This document shows positions 35,826 through 47,422 of a stretch of DNA of 64,000 bases, piece after piece. Position 1 is the first letter of the stretch, and each line of letters begins with the position of its first letter. Both the position numbers and the translations under genes were made by a program. Where the stretch lies: positions 5,134,619-5,198,618 of the forward strand of contig NW_015622543.1 in NCBI RefSeq assembly GCF_000835495.1. The letters run 5' to 3'. This DNA is from Cladophialophora immunda. Taxonomy: Eukaryota; Ascomycota; Eurotiomycetes; Chaetothyriales; Herpotrichiellaceae. Below the pieces are notes generated by a model. The model did not search any database, had not been told where the DNA came from, and saw only the letters and a list, made by a program, of their open reading frames with translations.

Positions 35826-36999
35826 AAGGAACTAAGGCTAGGGTTACGTACGACACGTAACCACCGGAAAAGGAAATGTTTAATATAATGAGTTAAAGAC
35901 ATATTAGTATAGGGGCATACTAATAGGCTAATATACTAACATACCGTCCTTAACTACCTATTCGGGATAAGCCTCGTAAGTATATAACTACGCTCATTAC
36001 CCTTTCATAGCTACACTCTCTCGTAGCTAACTTATAATATCTACTTAACTATACTGTTCTTCTGTTACTTAACTATTTATACCTTACGTCTACTGGACCT
36101 AGCTTATGTAATAAAGGATCTATGACTGAGGAGCCTAACCCGTTTAGGTGACATAGGAAGCAGCTCTGACACCCTTCTCATTCTTAAAGACGACGAAGAC
36201 GATATTCTACATCCTAGTCGTTAGTATAGGCCCATCCTAGGTCGGATAGCCCGGTCTTCTCACCTTATATAGTAACCCTCGCTTAGAGCCGCGGCGCATG
36301 TTAGATTCGAAGATTTCTCCCACCCTTGACGGTATATAAACGAAGAGGGTATAGGCTATATAGTTCTAAACTAGGCTTCTCGGATAGGTATACTAATACT
36401 AATCTTTTTACTACTTATATTTAATTAGGATAATAAAATAGGGCACCGTTATAAAATGTAGCTATCGTTATTTAGTTAAAAGGTTATGTTTTTTCTTTAA
36501 CTCCATTTTAATATACTAATACGAGCTCTTAGCTTTACCGATAGAAGTGAAGTAGGATAAAGAGATAGGAGACGAACGTAGTATACCGACTCCGATACCT
36601 CGTACGGGATCTTTCGGTTATCCGGTCGTCGTTTCTAAGCGGCGCTAAAGTCGGTCTACTTTTACTTTACGTAGCTTAGACTCTAATTATCCTTTATAAT
36701 ACCGTCCATAAAATACTTCGCGGACCGTAAATCGTAAGGGCTTACGCTAGGATTTCGCCTTACATACCTACGCGCTAGCGTCTACCTCGTTAGTAAAGAT
36801 AAGTACGACCCATACCTAGGCGGGCGAAGGACTCACTCGTCCTAAAGGTCTATCATTCGGTTATAGTTCAGCTCAGTCCCCGATTCGATAGGTTTACTAA
36901 CTCGATCGCTATTCACGTCGGCGTTCGTAATCTACCACCAGCCGTTCTCCTCCGCTTCATCAAACACTTCCGCCGCGGTTTTCTTTCTCTTCGGCATCG
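35826..36999. repeat. RIP-degraded block, right half, with degraded minus-strand ORF
   Basis: RIP signature throughout. Near 35877 the sequence TGTTTAATATAATGAGTTAAAGAC resembles the start of a fungal Copia-type LTR (TGTTGAATATAATGA), but no partner copy is in the window. From ATG 36997 on the minus strand a frame reads MPKRKKTAAEVFDEAEENGW, a Trp then a stop, then ITNADVNSDRVSKPIESGTE and LNYNRMIDL with TAG and TGA stops. It is a degraded, Lys-rich protein start. The NYNRMIDL-(W)-DE pattern faintly recalls the N-terminus of DUF3435 tyrosine-recombinase-like proteins, but this is a guess. Confidence 0.5.
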
Positions 37000-38177
37000 G
37001 GAAACAGTCAGCGGAGTAGTGAGCGCCGCAGTATAGCAGAAAACTAAGGATAGACGAGCGCCGAGAGGAAAGGAAAAGAAGACGACTGGGGAGGGAGGGT
37101 CAAAGTACGACGAAACGCCAGTAAGGTGCGTTTAGGTAGTCAGAAGACCGGATAGAAGGAGTAATTCGCACGATAAGTAGAGGGAGGGCAAGGGAAAATG
37201 TGAGGACCGAGAGAGGGAGAGGGAAAGAAAGAGAGGAAGAGAAGCATTGTCCTATAGAACTGGGGGATTCAGTCAACCCCGTCCAGCGATGTAGCAGGGC
37301 ATCCTCTTAGGGATCCCACCTTTCATCAGGGCCGAAACGAGCCCTCATCACTGTGATCGGGTAAAGTTACCACGAGGCTGGATGTGCGCAACGTTAGCGC
37401 CTATAGGACTGGAGCCCAAACGGGATCCTCACCGGCACGTAAGGGAGCATAGCGGGAGCTGCACAAGTGGAGTGGGAACTTTGACCTGGTTCATTTGACT
37501 TTGAGTCTTCATTTCAAGTGCAAGGCGTCGGGAATCCCCAGTCACCCCCCAGATGGACAAATTGAGTTATTGTGCCAGTCACAAGTTAGTGATTTACAAG
37601 TACCAGTAAGTCAGGGACAGGGGGCTCGCTATTAAAGCGCGGTAAGTGGAGCGTCCGGCTGGTATCGGGACTTACACCGTCCGTGTCCAAAGCGTCAGCG
37701 ACAGGGGGACAGAAAGAAGGGGAACAGCTGCCCAACTGACCAATTTACTGATAATCTGGCGGGGGCTGGATTCAAAAGTGATTCGACGGCGAAGACACCA
37801 TGCGGATCTTGTAGAAATCTTCTCACAGCAACGACATTATGGCCCACACGAGGAAGGACAATCACCCAATACGCGGTGGAGAAGTCGTTGGATCAAAAGC
37901 GGTCGGTTGTCTCTCGGTCGACTTTGCAGTGGGCATAACGATACCCTGGAAACGCTCCGGCCGGGGATCTAAGCGCGCAATGTCGTGGCCTGAGCCTTGG
38001 GACTCTGCCCGGAGTTGGTCACTAGGCCGTGAGATCCGTTCCCTTTCTACAAAGGCTGAAGGTCCCGTGTGATATTCAATAGGGCTTGTATAAGAAAGAC
38101 ATCTGGATTTGCAGCGGCATAGGTCCCTCGGATCCGCGACTCCCCCGATCGATAGTTTCCTCGCCGATCTTGAAGCC
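37000..38177. other. GC-normal intergenic region, no supported gene
   Basis: The RIP signature stops near 37000. A purine-rich stretch (about 37180-37245, GGGAGAGGGAAAGAAAGAGAG-like) lies just outside the RIP block. Frames at 37646-37972 and 37862-38179 (opposite strands, overlapping) show no family likeness. The last few hundred bases should hold the amine-oxidase promoter. Confidence 0.5.
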
Positions 38178-40159
38178 ATGGCAGCAGCAATCTCACCGCC
38201 GCCAAGTTACATTAACCCTCCCGACTTGCATCCGCCGTTGGGCTATTCACATGTCAGCACTGTTGGGGTTGCGACCAAAAGCGGGACGGTGGCCGGACAG
38301 GTCGGACAGGACTCATCAGGACAGACTAGCCCGGCGTACGACACGCAGGTCGCCCAGGCGTTTGCAAATCAACGGTCTTGTCTCGCCGCGGCGGGCACTT
38401 CGCCGACGAACGTCACCAAGCTCACCTACTACGTAGTGGACTACGACCCCAGTAAGCTTTCCGCTGTCGGAGATGGTCTTCAAGCTACCTTCGCGTTGGA
38501 CAGGTTCCCTCCCTGCACGCTTGTACCGGTCCCGGCACTGGCTTCCCCCGAGTTCCTCTTTGAGATTGATGCCACCGCAGTGGCACCAGACGAGTCAACT
38601 GCAGGCACAGTGTCGGACGTGGTCGTAATCGGCGCTGGTCTGAGCGGGTTGGAAGCGGCTCGCAAGATTCAAGCCGCGGGCCTGTCGTGCCTCGTGCTTG
38701 AGGCAATGGACCGAGTGGGAGGGAAGACACTGAGCGTGCCTTCCGTCCCGGGCAGAGCAACCATCGACGATGTTAGAGCTGCTTGGATCAACGACACCAG
38801 CCAAAGCGAGATGTACAAACTGTTCCAAAGATATCGTCTGGAGCGTGACTTTCAGAGGACATCTGGAAACACTTTGCACCAGGATCGAGACAGAACTGTT
38901 GCTGCGGCTCCATATGGGAACTCTCCAGTAAGCTCGGGTTTCTCCGTTTAGACATGGTGTTGTATGGACTTTTCATCAAGAGCCGCGGCTGACTTTTCCC
39001 GTTGCATATAGCTGAGTGAGGAGGGTGCAGGTGCAGTCGCCAAGCTGTTGCCCGCATGGTCTCGGTTGATCGAAGAGCACAATCTCGAGCACCCTGCAAT
39101 GAGTCCGCAAGCGGAGCGACTCGACGGTATGAGCTTTGCGCGCTACCGCGAGGACGAGTCGAAGTTGCCCGCTGTCGTCGAGGTTGCAAACCAAATCACT
39201 CGTGCTCTGCTTAGTGTGGAAGCTGATGAGATCAGCGCCCTTTTCCTGACCGACTATATCAAGAGTGCAACCGGCTTTACCAATATCGTCTCGGACAAGA
39301 AGGATGGCGGACAGTATATACGGTGCAAAACAGGTGAGCAGAACTACTGCGGCGTTTTGTTCATCAACACCACTGTATACTGACTGGGCAACGTGGTGGT
39401 GGTCGTTGCAGGTATGCAGTCAATCTGCCACTACATGGCGAAGGAACTCAAGCCGGGTTCGCTACAGCTTCATACCCCCGTCGCTACGATCCAACAGACG
39501 GAGCGCGGCTGTGTAGTACGATCGTCCATAGGCGCAGTCTTCCGGAGTAAAAAGGTGATTGTTTCGGTGCCGACAACTTTATATCCCACCATGACTTTCT
39601 CGCCACCTCTTCCGGCTAAAAAGCAGGCGTTAGCCGAGAACTCTATCCTCGGCTACTATAGCAAGATGGTTTTGGTGTGGGACAAGCCATGGTGGCGCGA
39701 CCAAGGCTTTTCGGGCATCCTGCAATCTCGCGCCGGCCCTGCTTCATTCACCAGAGATACCAGCATCGAAGCGGCTCAGCAATGGTCAATTAGCTGCTTT
39801 ATAGTCGGCAACCCGGGCCGGAGGTGGTCCCAACTCTCTCAAATGATGCGAAAGAAATCTATCTGGGACCAATTCCGTGCAGCCTTCGAACACGCCGGGG
39901 CTCGGGTCCCAGAACCTATCAACTTTATTGGTCTAAGCAGCAGTACTGCCGGGGCGGGCCGAGTGCCGTCTATGGACTGAATGATCTCAACAATTTTGGT
40001 AGTGAACTCCGGGCATCTTTTCGAAATATTCACTTCGTCGGAACAGAAACGTCGTTGGTTTGGAAAAGATATATGGAGGGTGCCATCCGGTCGGGTCAAC
40101 GAGGCGCTGATGAGGTGGTGGCCAGCCTGCTGTCGACATCTGTCGCCGCCGAGGGCTAG
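38178..40159 (+). pseudogene. RidA-flavin monoamine oxidase fusion with a frameshift near its C-terminus
   Basis: Exons 38178-38927, 39012-39333 and 39412 onward; start ATG 38178 in a GCCATGG context. Residues 1 to about 136 form a RidA/YjgF-like domain; residues 147 onward form a flavin amine oxidase with GAGLSG at 152-157, EAMDRVGGKTLSV and AAWINDTSQSEMYKLFQRY. It would oxidise a primary amine to an imine/aldehyde. RidA domains hydrolyse imines, so the fusion is logical, though the usual Arg of the RidA PAR(S/T) motif appears as Cys here (FPPCTLVPV). Near 39902-39930 homology jumps from the VPEPINFI frame to the YWSKQQYCRGGPSAVYGLND frame with no usable intron. As written, translation ends at TGA 39978-39980 and loses the FAD-binding end (VGTETSLVWKRYMEGAIRSG). 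Either a genuine null allele or an assembly indel. Confidence 0.85.
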
Positions 40160-40417
40160 TTGTTTTTGTTGCCATGGATTTTGGACTCATTGACATACTT
40201 CAAAGCGAGGTCGAAACCGGGTCGCGAGACCGCAGCATACTAGAGCGGAATTTCAAGTTATTCTGCCGACAAGGTGACTAGAATAGACCGACTCAAGTTG
40301 CATGCAAGGGTTGGCGGCCGTATTCAAGTAGCTCCACGATTTCCTTGTCTTGATTTTATTGTTTCGCCAAATATGAACCAGACGACCTCCAGCCCGAAGT
40401 GGCTCGGATGTGTGGCA

Positions 40418-42091
40418 TTAGCTCACGCAAAAGTCATGAATCTTCATGACAGCTTCCAAAGCGACTGGGCCATACATATCCTCCTGGTGAAGCTCCCAGG
40501 TCATGTTCAGGATCTCCGCAGCCCGCTGCGTGATCGCCATGTCATACGAGGACCTTGACAATCCCGAGCACATCTTTTGTCGGTCCTCCGGCGAGGTGAG
40601 ACACGAACCAATGACGATGAAAGGCCACAGCAGTGTGCTCTGCGATGGCGAATCACCCAAATTGAGGCACAGGCCACGGAATTCAACGATGATAGGCGCA
40701 AGCTTCCGACAAAATTCGTCCTTGTCGCGATACTTGACGTACCGTGCGGAATATAGGAATGTGAGCACGCCGATCTGGTAGATACGCTCCACTGCATCCA
40801 GAGGCTGGGTAGCGAGTGACGCCTCGGACGTCGTGGTTAGCCCAGGTGACCAATTCAGTATTTTCGACTCCAAAGTGCCGTAAGCTTCGAACCATGAGTC
40901 CTCATTTAATCCGTGGAGGAGCCGAATGACGGGTATCAGCTCGTAGAGCTCCCAGGAACCCCCAAGCAAGCTGCCAAAGGTATGGTACTCTTGCAGATGC
41001 TGCAGCGACCGGACGAACCAGTCCGAAGCCACCACATCGGTCTGCGGGTCGGGGGGAATTGTGACGTTTCGCACGATGGCTAGATAAGAATAGTACTCGA
41101 GCAAAAAGCCAAAGACATCGCGCTCAGAGCAGGAGAGATTGTCCCGACCTGCTTCAAGGATCGCGTTGATGAACTCTCGACAAGCACGAAGATGATAATA
41201 CGCAACACTTCGACGATTGCAAGTGACAGCCTAACGGGATAGTCAATCTCCATAGACGGAGAATACGGAGGATGGGGATAGCAAGGGAATGGCCAGCAGC
41301 ACGCGACTTACTTCGTACTGGCACAGTAGTATGGCAATGGTCAACAGCCGTAACGTACTCTGTGGTGCTCCATGGTCCCATTTGGTTAGCGCGTACTTGA
41401 GCTTTCGCATAGCAGACAGGTAGTGATTGATGGTGGCGTGTCTCAAGGCTTGGTTGCCGGTTTTGTGGCTGACGTGGGCGCCGCCCAGCGCCATGATGGC
41501 GTCCATTATCATGGTCTCCGAGTACGCCCAGGGGAGTATGCGACTGAGAAGTGGGTTGTCCTGGGGCCCCGTGGCGACCAGCTGGGCCGCTGTCTTGTGC
41601 ACAAAGTGGCTCAGCAGAGTCTGGGACTCTGTGCTTTTGATGAGGGCTGGTTCCCACAGAGACGGCATGCCCCAAACCCTCGAACGGGAGAGGGTCGTAG
41701 ATTTACTGTCGCTGGTGCTCTCATCATCGCAACTGGTGGGGTGATCACCGAAGCTCAATCCGTGTCGTCGACGCGGGGTCGGCTCTAACAACCCTTCCTG
41801 AAGCCTGATCCGCCAGCCGAGATCAGAGCGTCGCCGAGAGGAGTCGTGAGCAATCGTCCGTGGCCACGAGCAGATGAGGTTGTTTCGGACGCAGTTGTTG
41901 CAGACTGGTGTTGCTTCATCGCATTTCTTGCGACGAAGCCGACAGCACAGACAGCCAGTTTTGGTCCGTGAATTTCGAGATTTGGGGACTGGAAAAGGCG
42001 GCGCTGACTTTGATGAGGCCATACGAGAGACGGGCTTCGTACCATAGCAGATGCGAGGCGTTGTCGTAGCGTTGTGATGAGATTTTTTCAT
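40418..42091 (-). CDS. Zn2Cys6 transcription factor, two exons, 530 aa
   Basis: Likely nuclear regulator of the surrounding cluster (inference from position). Exons 41312-42091 and 40418-41230, joined across an 81-bp intron with a GTAAGT donor. ATG 42091 is used because the longer frame begins only at a TTG. The binuclear cluster is complete: Cys 47, 50, 57, 64, 67 and 74 in CLCCRLRRKKCDEATPVC...NNCVRNNLICSW, preceded by a basic leader. The rest matches the short fungal-specific transcription factor domain (Fungal_trans_2 type): LLSHFVHKTAAQL, NPLLSRILPWAYSETMIMDAIMALGGAH and HYLSAMRKLKYAL. The C-terminal half holds AERIYQIG-like helices and ends MKIHDFCVS. The frame is intact, unlike both flanking enzyme genes. 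It is convergent with the amine oxidase and codirectional with the monooxygenase. Confidence 0.9.
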
Positions 42092-42334
42092 GGAGGAGCA
42101 GGAAGGACGGGGGAACAAACTAACGGCACACTCGGGAGGTAATGGGTTTTAATCGTTAGGCATTCCATGCCGAGGCTATGGGCGGGGCCCCGGGCACTGA
42201 TTGGCGTAGCTTTCAGCCGCCGTCGACCTCCATCATCCCACTTTTGCCTCCTCCCAGAGACTTTCCACCGCTACACACGCTTTGTTCTTGGACAGGCCTA
42301 AGACTACATCTCGATGCTCCCAACTGTCGATATC

Positions 42335-44061
42335 CTAGGGTATGACCACTTCAAAGCCATGCCAATCCTGCAATTTCTCTCGGCATATCTGCTCATACAG
42401 ATTGATGCCACCGAGAAAAGTCAAGGGCTGCGCTTTCTTCCCAGGAATGTTACCTCGTGTCCACCACGAGTCCGTCAAAGGAAACAGCGTGTGCTCGTTC
42501 ATTTGGGTGATCAATTGCCCCCAGCCCTCCTCTGCCGATGTCGTAGCCTCGACCGACTTGCCCCCCTCAGCCTCCAGCTTGGCGATGGCCTCTGCGAGCA
42601 GGTCCACTTGCGTTTCTATGATCGTGGGATTATTTGAAAGGGCCGTTGGGGCTGTTGTGGACTGAGTAAGAAGACACGCAGGAGTAGCTGTTCACATACC
42701 TTGAGCAGTGGCGATGAAGAAGGCGTTTGGGAATCCATGACAGAAGATTCCCATGTAAGTAGAGATTCCATCTTCCCACACTTGCTTTATATCAATTCCA
42801 TCCTTGTTCTTTAGGCCCATGCTCGTGAGCCTGACGCTGTTAGTCAAATTGTCCCAAGCACAAGCGATGCCACTTACGAGCCTGTGAAGCTGTCAAACCC
42901 CGTTGCAAGCACAACCATGTCGAATGCCCGCTCGGATCCATCACTCAAGCGCACGCCCGTCTTCGTGAAAGCGGAAATGGGCGATGTCTTGAGATTGACA
43001 ATCTCAACATTCGGCCGATCCAGCATCTCGTAGTAATCATTCTCCAGTGGGCAACGCTTGGTGCCGAACCAGTAAACTGGCTCAAGGGGAGCTATGAGAT
43101 CTCTCTTGGTCGGGTCGGAGAGACGTGCTCGAGTCTTCTTGGCCCAGAAATTATACACCACCCGGTTGGCTCGCTTATCGACCAGGACGTCGTCTTATTG
43201 ACAGCTGAAAAAGTTGAAGCCCCCACGTTCCCACAACTCTTCGAAATACGCCTCCCGCTCCTCGTCGCCGACGTCGAAGATACTGCAAGACGGGGACTGG
43301 CTAGGGAAGCCAGCTCGGGAGTCACGACTCGCTTCAAACAGTTTTGGATAGTACGCCTTCCAAGCCGCCTGCTCGTTCTTGTCCATGGGTCGTTGGCGCA
43401 TGGGCAGACAATAGCTGGGTCTTCTCATAAACACCGTCAGCTGGTCAGCTTCCTTGGTCAGCTCCTGGACAATCTGAATACTTGTGGCCCCGGCACCGAT
43501 GACTGCAACCTTCTGGCCCTTGGCACCGATCCCCTCTGGCCAGGCACTCGAATGATAGACGCGCCCGGCGAATTCGCTCAGCCCTGGATAGGCCGGAGAG
43601 TGGCTTTTGTGGAGTAAGCCCGTGGCCAGAATGAGGTGCTTGGCCGTTGCAACATGGCCCCTGGCAGTCTTGACAGTCCAGGTACCCAGCTCCTTGCTAT
43701 AGCGTGCATCCACCACCTCGGCATCAAAGTAAACATCTTTTCTTAATTGTAAAACCTGGTCACAATGTTGAACGTATGCCAGTAGTTCCTTCTGGTCGGG
43801 ATAACGGCAAGACCAAGTCCAGCTTCTCCAGACTTCTGGGATGTTCAACTGGTAGAAGGGTGTCTCCGAGTCAACACGAGCGCCAGGATAACGATTCCAA
43901 AACCAGACACCACCAAAGTCGGGCGCAGCCTCGAAAGCCTTGGTCTTCAACCCGAGCTTACGGAGCCTGTGCATGGCTGAAATGCCGCTGAGGCCGGCTC
44001 CGACGATGAGGGCGTCGCAATCAACGGATACATTTGCGCTCGAGCTGTCGACGGCAGACAT
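42335..44061 (-). pseudogene. Baeyer-Villiger-type flavin monooxygenase with an in-frame stop at codon 289
   Basis: FAD/NADPH monooxygenase converting ketones to esters or lactones. Exons 42878-44061, 42700-42830 and 42335-42651, total 1632 nt (544 codons). FAD motif GAGLSG at residues 21-26; FGGVWFWNRYPGARVDS; Baeyer-Villiger fingerprint FAGRVYHSSAWP at 164-175; NADPH motif GAGATS at 189-194; the ATGFDSFTGS block precedes the first intron. A TAA at 43195-43197 follows GGFNFFSCQ. The same frame then continues with clear homology (DDVLVDKRANRVVYNFWAKK) for the remaining half, so this is a single nonsense codon, probably replacing Tyr. No intron with normal signals removes it. The truncated product would lack the C-terminal half. 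Codirectional with the regulator 243 bp downstream. Confidence 0.87.
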
Positions 44062-45517
44062 GACTATTCAATTGGGGGGAGGATTCCAGCACTGTGTTGA
44101 GAAGGATCGGGGCCTGGAAGTCAAGACACACGGTTTGGAGCTGAGAACGTGGCACATGAAAAGACCAAGTGGTCATTTACAGGTTCGAGCACATTTATAC
44201 CACCACGAGAAAAATGCATTCTTTCACATGGCCCATAACTGCCTCGGCTGCCAGCAACAGTCCCGCGACCTCCCCACGCAGAACTCAAACAAGACGAAAC
44301 GTCGGCCAAATATAGGAGAAACATCATCTGATTCCTGTCTTGTACCGAAAGGCTGCCGCAGTGTAAGGTGGGCACTAGCCCTACATGCCGCATTCTAAGC
44401 GCGGCTGCTCCTAATTGGGAAAGAACATGTTGACTAGTCTCGAAACTGCGTGATGGCGCTTAAGCAGCACCTCGGCTGCCTTGCATTGATGGCCATTCAG
44501 TATAGAGCCCACATACAAGTGATTCAGACAGCCCATCTACGCGGGACAGCTCGACTCTCCCGGTGGAGGAGCTCCGCTTGTTGCCGAGGATTACGAGCGG
44601 CTTTCTAACCTAGATCGTCGTCTAACGTAACTAGGAGGTCGACCTTATCTTGCAACCTGTTGAAGGTGGGAAAGACGGCCGTGATTAGATGATCATCTAC
44701 AAGCTAGACCAGCGCTACGTGAAGAACAATCGTGACCCCGAGGACGTGGCGTAAGCTCCAGTCTCTCTTTGAGCGTGGATTTGGAGAAGAGGAAGGGGTC
44801 AAGTTTATGTCACGGTAGCGTGAGACGGCCAGCGATGCGAGCAGAATTGAGGATTACCTCCTGGGCCTTTGGTAAGGGCCTGCTTGGGAGATCACATTTG
44901 TGTGAATTCTCACTACCTACCCGCCGATTACACTTGGAACTCGTGGGTGAGGGAGGTAGCAGGTCAAGCCATCTCAAAAAAACAACACCAGAAGATCAAG
45001 AGCAAAGCGTGTCACTCTCACTTGTACCCTCCTGCATGACCATGGCGCAGCTAATTCCAATACTTGTCGTGGCCCACTGGGCAGGCACCGGGCTAGCTCA
45101 TCTAGCCACAAAAGTCCCTGACTCATTGCACAAATCAGACCTCGTCAAAGTCAATGACTCGAAGATACCGTCGTCTTGACCGAAATCACATCGGCCCTCC
45201 GATGGGCGGCCAGTCTTCGTTGTTGTTCTAGCGACAAGCGGCCTAATGTGCATACATGAAGGTGGTGAGATTTTCAGACAAGTTTGAGTGACGCGTGGCG
45301 GAGGCACTCTTGGAAGATCGAAACCCGTCACGAATTCACAACGAGAGATGGGCACGGAATAGAAAGGATTCATCGAAGCGTACGGGGTTATAGAGCTGTA
45401 TATTTAGAGGCCAGAGGAGACTACACCTGTGTGTGAAGACCTGTCAATCATTCATCGAACGAGGATCTACGGCCAGATTGCCATCATTGACGACTCAATC
45501 GCCGCGAGTACCGCCTC
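44062..45517. other. Intergenic region between monooxygenase and BBE-like oxidase
   Basis: About 1.45 kb. It should hold the monooxygenase promoter at its left end. A small plus-strand frame from ATG 45037 or 45043 to TGA 45179 encodes roughly 46 aa starting MAQLIPILVVAHWAGTG, which could be a signal-like peptide, but support is minimal. Around 44590-44660 there is mild TpA enrichment. Confidence 0.4.
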
Positions 45518-47422
45518 CTATGTAGTCTTGCAAATTCTGCCTTCATTCTGGCCGATTGCGCCCTCCACACCCAGATCACTCTTCACGGTCCACCCGTCCG
45601 CGTGTCCCACACAAGGAATGCACCAGAACACACCCTTCGGATCCCACTGTCTCTTTAACGACAGCAGTCTCAGGTAATTGTCGCCCCAGAACGTCTTTTG
45701 CCAGTCCGGCTCCGTCGGGTCCGCTTCGTTGACGTACGCCCCTGTATCGGGCGCGAGGTCTCGTAGGGCCTGCGTCTCAACGTCTCTTAGGTACGTCGTC
45801 GTTGCAAGTTTAGCGGTTTCGTTGAGGTAGGGCCACATCCGTGGGAGGATTAAGTGCGTGTAGACGTCGTGGCGCCAGGCAGGGAGGACGGCGTTACCTC
45901 CGCCCGGGATGCCATTTCTGACGTTCTTAACGCCCTGACCGGCGATAAGGTTACCAAGAGTCGTGGACTGCGGATTCGCGGCGCTCGACTGCTGCAGCAG
46001 TCTTTTCAGGGTTATCGGGTTAGACTTAAGGGCTTTACGGTCGAGGAGCCGAGAGCCGAGACGGACGTCAGTGCCGACTGATTGAGGTGGGTTGAGGGCC
46101 AGCCAGGCTTTGATGAAGTCTGGGACGTAAAAGGCGTCATTGCTCGTCAGGATTGGATCGGTCCAATTAAATATATTGCTCGTGAGGTTATACTCAAAGG
46201 GTGCTAAGATCTGTCGTGTCTGCGCCACGGTTTTATTCGCAACGAACCATAACCCATAGATCGTGCCTTGTCGAGGGTCGGGCTGCGTAGCGCTATTATC
46301 GGGCTCTATATAGTAGTAGCCCATAACGCCGGCGTCGGAGAGGTCGGGCAGTTGATTATGGAAATAGGCCACCAGTGACCAAAACGTGTCGGTGTTAGCG
46401 GTCGTGTTATAGCTGAAGGTGTAAATCGTCCCTGGAAGGGAAGGATACGCTCGCACGGTGACGGAGAGGAGGACTGCGAAGGTCGAACCACCGCCCTATA
46501 TATATCGTTAGTCGATCCAGCTATAGTAACCGGGGTAAAATACTACTCACGCCTCTTATTGCCCAGAATAAGTCCGGATAGGAATCCTCGTTAACAGTTA
46601 AGCGCGTCCCGTTCGCGGTCACGACGTCCATTTCGAGCACTTGGTCTGCCCCGAGGCCGTACACGCTACTGATCGGGGAGTGGCCAGCTCCCATCGTCCA
46701 ACCTCCAATCCCGACATCTGGATCGGATCCGCCGACAATAGTTAAGTTGTACGCGGAGACGGCGCTGTAAATCTCTCTGAAGCGCATTCCTGCGGCGATC
46801 TTGACGGACGCGATACCTCCGTAGCGTTTTGCGAGGGGGTCGCCTATAGCGATATTAACGCCTCTAATATTATGCATGTATATTGAGAGGGTCCCACGAC
46901 CGGATGATCTACTCGGTTAGTTAAGCTGCACTGTTGCCGAGAATTAGTTTACACGTACCGTCCTAGAAAGTCATGTCCGGTCGCCTTGACTATTAGTCTC
47001 ACGCCTGTCTTGGAGGCGAACGAAACGGCTGCCTGAACGTCTGCCGCACCGGTTGCATTAACCACGTACGCAGGCAGAGGCTCTGGAGAGCAAGGTGCCC
47101 GCGGGTATGGAAGACACGACTCGTCGTTATAGTCGACGGTGAATGGATCGTCAGCGTGAAATGACGAATTGCCCCATTCATTCAAGAGCTGTGTGCAAGC
47201 TGTGGCGCTGTGAACCGAGCTGTTTGTCTGGCACACCAGGCCTGGGGGAACAGGCGCAATGAGGCGGCCTGAGACGGATGTGTTTAGGGCTTGCCATGTA
47301 GAAGGGGATGGCCAGTCTGTAGAGCCTGGGATAGGTTTGCAGTATTGCTGCGGCGCGGTTTGGACAATCTCTGAGAGCAAGAGGATGAGAAAGGAGTTTG
47401 TATAGAAGAAAAGTTTTGCCAT
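45518..47422 (-). CDS. Secreted FAD-linked oxidase, berberine-bridge-enzyme-like, three exons, 599 aa
   Basis: Exons 46959-47422, 46551-46908 and 45518-46495 (total 1800 nt). Residues 1 to about 22 (MAKLFFYTNSFLILLLSEIVQTA) are a signal peptide, so it is probably extracellular or in the secretory path. The FAD_binding_4 domain includes KATGHDFLGR spanning the first splice site, where His is the usual covalent FAD attachment residue. It continues with VGGSDPDVGIGGWTMGAGHS and DLFWAIRGGGGSTFAV, completed by the second splice. The C-terminal BBE domain reads YVNEADPTEPDWQKTFWGDNY and LKRQWDPKGVFWC. Many NxS/T sites fit secretion. Homologues oxidise sugars, alkaloid intermediates or other cluster substrates; the substrate here cannot be read. 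Frame intact. Confidence 0.92.

Noticed and set aside
44769..45179. 136-codon plus-strand ORF
   Set aside because: It starts with GTG, has no homology and low coding likeness; at most its last 46 codons could be a small peptide.
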